A stretch of 41,259 bases of DNA from Colwellia sp. (lineage in GTDB: Bacteria > Pseudomonadota > Gammaproteobacteria > Enterobacterales > Alteromonadaceae), in the NCBI RefSeq assembly GCF_013215345.1, contig NZ_JABSOV010000014.1, positions 13,602 to 54,860 of the forward strand, given 5' to 3'. Shown in pieces: positions 35,902 to 41,259 of this stretch. The notes beneath the pieces are model-generated. The model saw only the letters and a program-made list of their open reading frames with translations. It was not told the DNA's origin and did no database searches. The first letter of the stretch is position 1. Every line of letters starts with the position of its first letter. Position numbers and translations under genes: made by a program.

Positions 35902-36099
35902 AAATAGCCTTCATTAATACTATTTAATCGGCATTGTCTACGCTGTCAGTTCAAGTCACTTATAGATATAAGCTCCATGAACTCACAGCTTGACAGCTTT
36001 GCTTAAATAGCATTTATTTGCCTATTAGGCGCTCCAGACTAAGTTTAAGTAACTAATAAAAGCCACATATTAGTTCAAATCATTTAAAAGATTAAAAGC

Positions 36100-36807
36100 A
36101 TGACTCCAGAAAGATTAGCACGCATTAATACCATGTTAGACAAACGCCAGCCAGACTTAACCGTTTGTATGGAAGGCCTGCATAAAAGCCATAATTTAGC
36201 CGCCGTAGTACGTACTTGTGATGCCATTGGTATTAGTGATGTTCATGCCGTATGGAAGAGTGAAGAGGCGGAAGTACGAGGTGGTAGTGCTGCCGGCAGT
36301 CAGAATTGGATTGACGTGCATAATTACCATAAAACTACCGATGCAATTGCCGCGTTAAAAGCACAGGGCATGCAGGTATTAGTCACCAACTTGTCTGATA
36401 CTGCAGTGAATTTTACCGAGATTGATTATACCAAGCCTACAGCCATTATTTTAGGCCAGGAGAAGTTTGGTACCTCAAAAGAAGCACTAGAACTAGCTGA
36501 CCACCACATTGTTATTCCTATGGTTGGCATGGTGCAATCACTAAATGTTTCGGTTGCTTGTTCGGTAGTTTTATACGAAGCACAGCGCCAGCGTCAATTA
36601 GCCGGTATGTATGATCAACCGCGCTTGAGCCATGAACGTCGTCAACGTACTTTATTTGAAGGTGGTCATCCTATCTTTGCCGAGGCTTGTCAGCGTAAAG
36701 GTTTGCCTTATCCTGAAATTGATGAAGCAGGTCAAATTGTCGCTGATGAAAAATGGTGGCAAAAAATGCAAATGAACAAAAAAGCTTGGCAACACATTGA
36801 TGACTAA
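36100..36807 (+). CDS. trmH: tRNA (guanosine-18-2'-O)-methyltransferase TrmH
   Basis: 235 residues (E. coli 229). A SPOUT-fold enzyme: MEGLHKSHNLAAVVRTCDAIG contains motif 1 with the catalytic Arg. ILGQEKFGTSKEALE and IPMVGMVQSLNVSVACSVVLYEA form motifs 2 and 3 of the SAM-binding trefoil knot. It uses S-adenosylmethionine to methylate G18 in the D-loop of tRNAs. It lies in the classical spoT-trmH-recG order and is 9 bp from recG, so co-transcribed with it. The ribosome-binding site before the ATG is weak (AAAAGATTAAAAGC). Confidence 0.96.
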   Translation: MTPERLARINTMLDKRQPDLTVCMEGLHKSHNLAAVVRTCDAIGISDVHAVWKSEEAEVRGGSAAGSQNWIDVHNYHKTTDAIAALKAQGMQVLVTNLSDTAVNFTEIDYTKPTAIILGQEKFGTSKEALELADHHIVIPMVGMVQSLNVSVACSVVLYEAQRQRQLAGMYDQPRLSHERRQRTLFEGGHPIFAEACQRKGLPYPEIDEAGQIVADEKWWQKMQMNKKAWQHIDD

Positions 36808-36816
36808 ATACTAACA

Positions 36817-38910
36817 ATGGCACTGGAAGCTCTCACTAAGCTATCGCAAATTCCGCTCAGCACTCTTAAGGGTGTTGGGCCTAGTCTAGCTGAAAAACTT
36901 GAGAAAATCGGCTTGCTGTCTGTGCAAGACATGCTCTTTCATTTACCTATGCGTTATGAAGATAAAACCCGTGTCAGCACAGTGCGCGAATTATTAGTGG
37001 GTACCTCAACCAATATTATTGGCGAAATTACCGATAACCAGATCACCCACGGTAAACGACGCATGATGGTGGTTACTCTCCATGATGGCACTGGCAGTAT
37101 TCAACTGTGTTTTTTCAGCTTTTCCGCCAGTCAAAAAAATAGCTTAGCCATTGGTAACAACATTCGCTGTTATGGTGAAATAAAGCGTGGTCCTCGTGGT
37201 TATCAAATAGTTCATCCTGAGTACAAAGCCCTTGATGACGATAGAGCATTAACCTCAGTAGAAGAGACCTTAACACCGGTTTACCCCAGTACCGATGGCT
37301 TAAGACAAGTTTCACTACGCAGTTTAACCGAACAAGCTTTAATTCGCTTACAGCGCGGTCAGGTAGAAGAATTACTGCCAAGTAATATTTTTAATGAGCA
37401 ATACACGCTCAGTGATGCCTTAGCGATTATTCATCGACCACCGCCCGATGTTTCTATTGAGCAATTAGAGCAAGGCCGTCATCCAGCACAGCAACGATTA
37501 ATTAAAGAAGAGTTACTTGCTCACAACCTGAGCATGCTTAAGCTCAGACAAAATAGTGATGTGCATGATGCGTTACCTTTGTTGGGTGATGAAAAAATTA
37601 ATCAAAAATTCCTCAAAGCATTACCATTTACGCCAACCAATGCGCAAACTCGTGTGGTTGATGAAATAAAAACTGACCTGGCTAAAAGTCAGCCTATGAT
37701 GCGCTTGGTTCAAGGTGATGTCGGCTCAGGTAAAACCTTAGTGGCAGCGCTTGCCGCCTTAACGGCCATTAGTGAGGGCTATCAAGTTGCCTTAATGGCA
37801 CCGACGGAAATTCTTGCCGAACAGCACGCGATTAACTTTGCCAACTGGTTTACCCCGCTAGATATTAGTGTCGGTTGGTTGGCCGGAAAAACCAAAGTAA
37901 AGGCGAAAAGAGAAGCCCTTGAGCAAATAGCCAGTGGTAAAATGCAGATGGTTATTGGCACCCATGCGCTCTTTCAAGCCGATGTGATCTTTAAAAACCT
38001 GGTACTGGTTATTATTGATGAGCAACATAAATTTGGTGTTCATCAACGCCTGACCCTGAGGGAAAAAGGTGTCTTTGATAACAAGTATCCACACCAACTG
38101 ATCATGACGGCAACACCTATTCCTCGTACTTTATCGATGACTGCCTATGCGGATTTAGATGCCTCTATTATTGATGAATTACCTCCAGGTCGCACTCCAA
38201 TAAACACTGTGGCATTACCTGATTCACGCCGTGGGGATGTTATTGAACGTATTCGCCAAGGCTGTGTTAATGATGGCAGACAAGCTTATTGGGTATGTAC
38301 CTTAATTGAAGAGTCGGAAGTATTACAGTGCCAAGCTGCCGAAGCAACTGCGCTTTTATTAGCAGCACAACTACCGGAATTAAAAATTGGCTTAGTACAT
38401 GGGCGGATGAAGGCGGTTGAAAAACAACAAGTGATGGATGCTTTTAAAGCCGGTGCTCTTCACTTGCTTATCGCCACTACAGTCATAGAAGTAGGCGTTG
38501 ATGTGCCTAATTCCAGCTTAATGGTCATTGAGAACCCAGAGCGTTTAGGGTTAGCACAACTGCACCAATTACGTGGTCGTGTTGGTCGAGGCTCTGTCGC
38601 CTCTTTTTGTGTATTAATGTATAAAGCACCACTATCAAAAACTGCCGTTAAACGCTTAAAAGTATTACGTGAAAGTAATGACGGTTTTGTTATCGCAGAA
38701 AAAGATCTGGAAATCCGCGGTCCTGGTGAGTTATTAGGCACCAGACAAACCGGTTTAGCCGATCTTAAAATTGCCGATCTGGTACGAGATGGTTACCTAA
38801 TTCCTGAAATACGGCAACAGGCGTATTTATTATCACGCCAGCATCCTGAATGTGCGCAAGCATTGATTCAACGTTGGCTAGGCAATAAAGAGCAATACTC
38901 CAACGCCTAG
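36817..38910 (+). CDS. recG: ATP-dependent DNA helicase RecG
   Basis: 697 residues (E. coli 693). An N-terminal wedge with an OB fold (~60-150) is followed by SF2 helicase motifs: Walker A GDVGSGKT at 300-307, motif II DEQH at 401-404, TATPIPRTL (motif III), TTVIEVGVDVPN (motif V) and QLRGRVGRG (motif VI). It remodels stalled replication forks and branched DNA. It begins 9 bp after trmH. The hairpin downstream at 38958-38983 may end the transcript. Confidence 0.97.
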   Translation: MALEALTKLSQIPLSTLKGVGPSLAEKLEKIGLLSVQDMLFHLPMRYEDKTRVSTVRELLVGTSTNIIGEITDNQITHGKRRMMVVTLHDGTGSIQLCFFSFSASQKNSLAIGNNIRCYGEIKRGPRGYQIVHPEYKALDDDRALTSVEETLTPVYPSTDGLRQVSLRSLTEQALIRLQRGQVEELLPSNIFNEQYTLSDALAIIHRPPPDVSIEQLEQGRHPAQQRLIKEELLAHNLSMLKLRQNSDVHDALPLLGDEKINQKFLKALPFTPTNAQTRVVDEIKTDLAKSQPMMRLVQGDVGSGKTLVAALAALTAISEGYQVALMAPTEILAEQHAINFANWFTPLDISVGWLAGKTKVKAKREALEQIASGKMQMVIGTHALFQADVIFKNLVLVIIDEQHKFGVHQRLTLREKGVFDNKYPHQLIMTATPIPRTLSMTAYADLDASIIDELPPGRTPINTVALPDSRRGDVIERIRQGCVNDGRQAYWVCTLIEESEVLQCQAAEATALLLAAQLPELKIGLVHGRMKAVEKQQVMDAFKAGALHLLIATTVIEVGVDVPNSSLMVIENPERLGLAQLHQLRGRVGRGSVASFCVLMYKAPLSKTAVKRLKVLRESNDGFVIAEKDLEIRGPGELLGTRQTGLADLKIADLVRDGYLIPEIRQQAYLLSRQHPECAQALIQRWLGNKEQYSNA

Positions 38911-38957
38911 CCAAAACTTAACTAATACCTAACTTATACTTAATTAAGCCTTAGCCA

Positions 38958-38983
38958 ACGACAGTAATTAAAAATACTGTCGT
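38958..38983. terminator. Hairpin after recG, possible transcript end
   Basis: ACGACAGTA (38958-38966) pairs perfectly with TACTGTCGT (38975-38983) around an 8-nt A-rich loop. No T-run follows on the plus strand, so it is a weak candidate for intrinsic termination, or it may protect the recG message from 3' decay. Confidence 0.45.
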
Positions 38984-39092
38984 GCCTTCCTGATCACAAT
39001 AAGTTAGCAAAAATTACATTTAAGCAAAATACAGTAGTATTGAGAAAACATATGAATTACCATAAATAACAATGGAATAGATAAGGTAAATC

Positions 39093-41259
39093 ATGTTATT
39101 TAATACGTTTATACAAAACAATAAGAAGTTATTAAAAATAACCTTAATAGCGCTCAGCACCATTGCTCTTTATGCCTTGCTGTTAGGTTTACTGACGCCT
39201 TATTTACTCAAAGAAAAACTTCCGGCCATAGTCAGTGAAAACTCCTCATATACCCTGCAAGTGGCAGATATTGATATCAACCCCTTTTACTTATCCCTTG
39301 AAGTTAAACAATTAAAAATACTCGATAAAAATGGTGACGATTTTACCGGATTTAAGCGCTTATTTGTCAATTTCCAAATGTCCTCACTATTTCGTTGGTT
39401 ATGGACTTTTGATGAATTCAACCTAGAAGCCCCACACTTGCACTACCAGATATACCAAGATAACAGTAGTAACTTTGATGAACTTATTGGCTCGCAAAGC
39501 AGCACAAAAACTAAAAAAAATGCTGAAGAGAGTGCGGAAGAAAGTGCTATTCCAGAGATCCTAATCTCGCGTTTAAATATTGAGCAATTAAATTTACGCT
39601 TTACCGACCATGCTAAACAAGAGCCATTTGATGCCAACGTTGGCCCATTAACTATTGAACTGAATAACTTCACCACACAACGAGAGTTAAATAGTCCCTA
39701 TAAGCTAAAAGCAACCTCTGCCGGTGGTGTTATAGGCTCTAGCCTTGAATGGCAAGGTCATGTCACTATTTTACCATTACGCTCTTCCGGTAAAATTAAA
39801 ATAGACGGTATTGACCTGCCAACACTGTACCAATATTTTCAAGAGGACCTGCCAACGGCACTTAGCTCAGGTGAATTAAATATCAGTGCCGAATATGCCA
39901 TCGATCTGTCTCAACCAGAAATGATACTTAAGGTCAGTAATACTAACCTGCTGTTTACTGATTTATTCATAAAACAAAAATCTGCCAACATTGATGATGT
40001 GCAATTAAGCAGTCTTGCCATCAATGGTCTTAATTATTCATTACCAGAAAACCAAGCCACACTAGAAGAAATTGTGCTTACTGACAGCTTAATAAATGTC
40101 ATTCGTAGTAAAAGCGGAGAGCTGAATTTACTGCAAATGTTACCGCCAAGCACTAACGAAGAAAGCCCTAATGAAAAAGGCGCTAAACCACAAAGTAAAA
40201 CTACTGCACCACAACAACTGCAACTAGCTATTGATAAAATAAGCCTAGTAAATAACCAATTAAAACTAACCGATAACACCACATATGTAGCAACCCAGGT
40301 ACATTTAACGGCTATTAATATGAACTTAGCTAAGTTCAACTTACAAGCAGAGGCTATGTTCCCCTTAGACTTTTCAGCGGTTGTTGAACAAACTGGTAAT
40401 ATTTCCGCCAATGGAGAGCTGTCCTTATATCCGCTAACAGCCGAACTCGACTTTAACGCCGAAACGGTGCCATTACTTAGCATTGAGCCTTATATGCATC
40501 AATTTATTATTTCAGAGCTGATTGCCGGTAATTTTGATGCAAAATTACATATTAATTATGTCGAAGCGCTTGCCGCCAAGATATCAATGGCTGCCAGCCC
40601 GGAAAAACTCCTTATCACTGGCGATATGGCATTAAATAACTGGCGTAGCCGAGTTACAGACAAAGATGAAGATTATATACGTATTAATAAAGTTTCAGTT
40701 CAAGGCCTTAATATTGTTCAGCCAGAAAACACCATAGACATAGACAAGGTCACTATTGATAAGTTATGGCTTAATGCTCAGCGTAATGAACAAGGTGTTA
40801 TGAATGTTGCTAGCATTCGTAAAGAGCGTATGGAGCAACGCCACGAAGCTGCTGAAGCAGGTAATACCGCGGTAATTAACCTTAAACATTTTCAACTGAA
40901 TCCCTCTGCCTTGGTTTATACCGACTATTCAGTAAGTCCGCGTTATAAAATGCGTATAGAGCCTTTACAAGCAACAATTAAGGGCCTTTCGAGTAAAGTG
41001 AATAGCCGAGCAACCATTGATTTACAAGGTAAGATAAATAAATTTGCCCCGCTTAAATTAACCGGTAGTGTCAATTTATTATCTGAGACCTTGTATACCA
41101 ATTTCAACTTGCTATTAAATGATGTGCAAATGAGCGACTTTACTCCTTTCACTGCCACTTATGTTGGCCGCGAGATTGATAAGGGTAAGCTAAACCTTAA
41201 CGTAAAATACCTCATTGAAGATCAAGAGCTTACTGCCGACAACACTATTTTTATCGATA
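39093..41259 (+). CDS. DUF748 / AsmA-like membrane-anchored protein, truncated by window edge
   Basis: The frame is open for 722 codons from ATG 39093 (AAGGTAAATC upstream) to the edge, so the C-terminus is missing. An N-terminal basic segment (IQNNKKLLK) and one membrane helix (~19-38, TLIALSTIALYALLLGLL) anchor a large periplasmic region of repeated amphipathic strands. These include YTLQVADIDINPFYLSLEVKQLKI, EFNLEAPHLHYQIY and RLNIEQLNLRFTD, typical of DUF748, a relative of AsmA. Such proteins are thought to form long lipid-transport-like bridges between membranes; the function of DUF748 is not well established. Acidic, serine-rich and lysine-rich low-complexity linkers occur at ~145-160 and ~350-370. 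Confidence 0.88.
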   Translation, partial: MLFNTFIQNNKKLLKITLIALSTIALYALLLGLLTPYLLKEKLPAIVSENSSYTLQVADIDINPFYLSLEVKQLKILDKNGDDFTGFKRLFVNFQMSSLFRWLWTFDEFNLEAPHLHYQIYQDNSSNFDELIGSQSSTKTKKNAEESAEESAIPEILISRLNIEQLNLRFTDHAKQEPFDANVGPLTIELNNFTTQRELNSPYKLKATSAGGVIGSSLEWQGHVTILPLRSSGKIKIDGIDLPTLYQYFQEDLPTALSSGELNISAEYAIDLSQPEMILKVSNTNLLFTDLFIKQKSANIDDVQLSSLAINGLNYSLPENQATLEEIVLTDSLINVIRSKSGELNLLQMLPPSTNEESPNEKGAKPQSKTTAPQQLQLAIDKISLVNNQLKLTDNTTYVATQVHLTAINMNLAKFNLQAEAMFPLDFSAVVEQTGNISANGELSLYPLTAELDFNAETVPLLSIEPYMHQFIISELIAGNFDAKLHINYVEALAAKISMAASPEKLLITGDMALNNWRSRVTDKDEDYIRINKVSVQGLNIVQPENTIDIDKVTIDKLWLNAQRNEQGVMNVASIRKERMEQRHEAAEAGNTAVINLKHFQLNPSALVYTDYSVSPRYKMRIEPLQATIKGLSSKVNSRATIDLQGKINKFAPLKLTGSVNLLSETLYTNFNLLLNDVQMSDFTPFTATYVGREIDKGKLNLNVKYLIEDQELTADNTIFID

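Noticed and set aside
35938-36000. Imperfect inverted repeat (GCTGTCA/TGACAGC) between ridA and trmH
   Set aside because: Only 7-bp arms pair cleanly with a long interrupted centre; too weak to call an element or attenuator.

Overview
The window reads as a chromosomal stretch of a marine, low-GC gammaproteobacterium of the order Alteromonadales, most probably Colwellia or a close relative. This is inference from the gmk-rpoZ-spoT-ridA-trmH-recG order, the DUF4212/solute:sodium symporter pair, TonB/DcaP-type outer-membrane proteins, AT-rich codon use and many short inverted-repeat elements with ATACCAAT-type ends. No database search was possible. No rRNA, tRNA, CRISPR array, prophage or complete insertion sequence was seen.

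Layout. 1-2854 (minus strand): a dCache/HAMP sensor running off the left edge, a SnoaL/NTF2-like protein, a 264-bp repeat element and a small membrane-anchored protein. 3020-5011 (minus): a solute:sodium symporter with its small DUF4212 subunit. It diverges across a 526-bp regulatory gap from 5538-8128, a cNMP/CBS/DUF294 protein overlapping a DnaQ-like exonuclease. 8294-13547: an orphan ExbD, an M17 aminopeptidase, a periplasmic solute-binding-like protein (minus) and an S9 peptidase. 13793-17545: a Fur-box TonB-dependent receptor and a DcaP-like porin. 17877-22800: a 2-TM micro-protein coupled to a symporter-histidine kinase fusion, then a chemotaxis receptor. 22860-23380: two tandem, Fur-box-driven, minus-strand small RNA genes with their own terminators. 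23413-27171 (minus): tex, interrupted by two adjacent in-frame TAG codons, and a REC-REC-GGDEF protein. 27291-30107: greB, a decayed outer-membrane protein remnant, a cyclophilin lipoprotein and a DUF445 protein. 30352-38910: aspartate/aromatic aminotransferase, then gmk, rpoZ, spoT, ridA, trmH, recG. 39093-end: a DUF748/AsmA-like protein cut by the right edge.

Themes. (1) Iron: a Fur palindrome lies before the TonB receptor, and Fur boxes overlap both sRNA promoters; ExbD energises such receptors. (2) Carboxylate or small-solute sensing and uptake: symporter with small subunit, DcaP-like porin, symporter-kinase fusion, Cache receptors. (3) Stringent response and nucleotide homeostasis: gmk, rpoZ, spoT, greB. 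(4) Small non-autonomous repeat elements have settled almost only between genes, including inside the rpoZ-spoT gap and between the porin and its terminator.

The most interesting signal is the tandem sRNA pair at 22860-23380. Each copy has a near-consensus sigma-70 promoter with 17-bp spacing under a Fur box, conserved hairpins with pair-preserving substitutions between copies, and an intrinsic terminator. This is the architecture expected of an iron-starvation (RyhB/PrrF-type) riboregulator present in duplicate.
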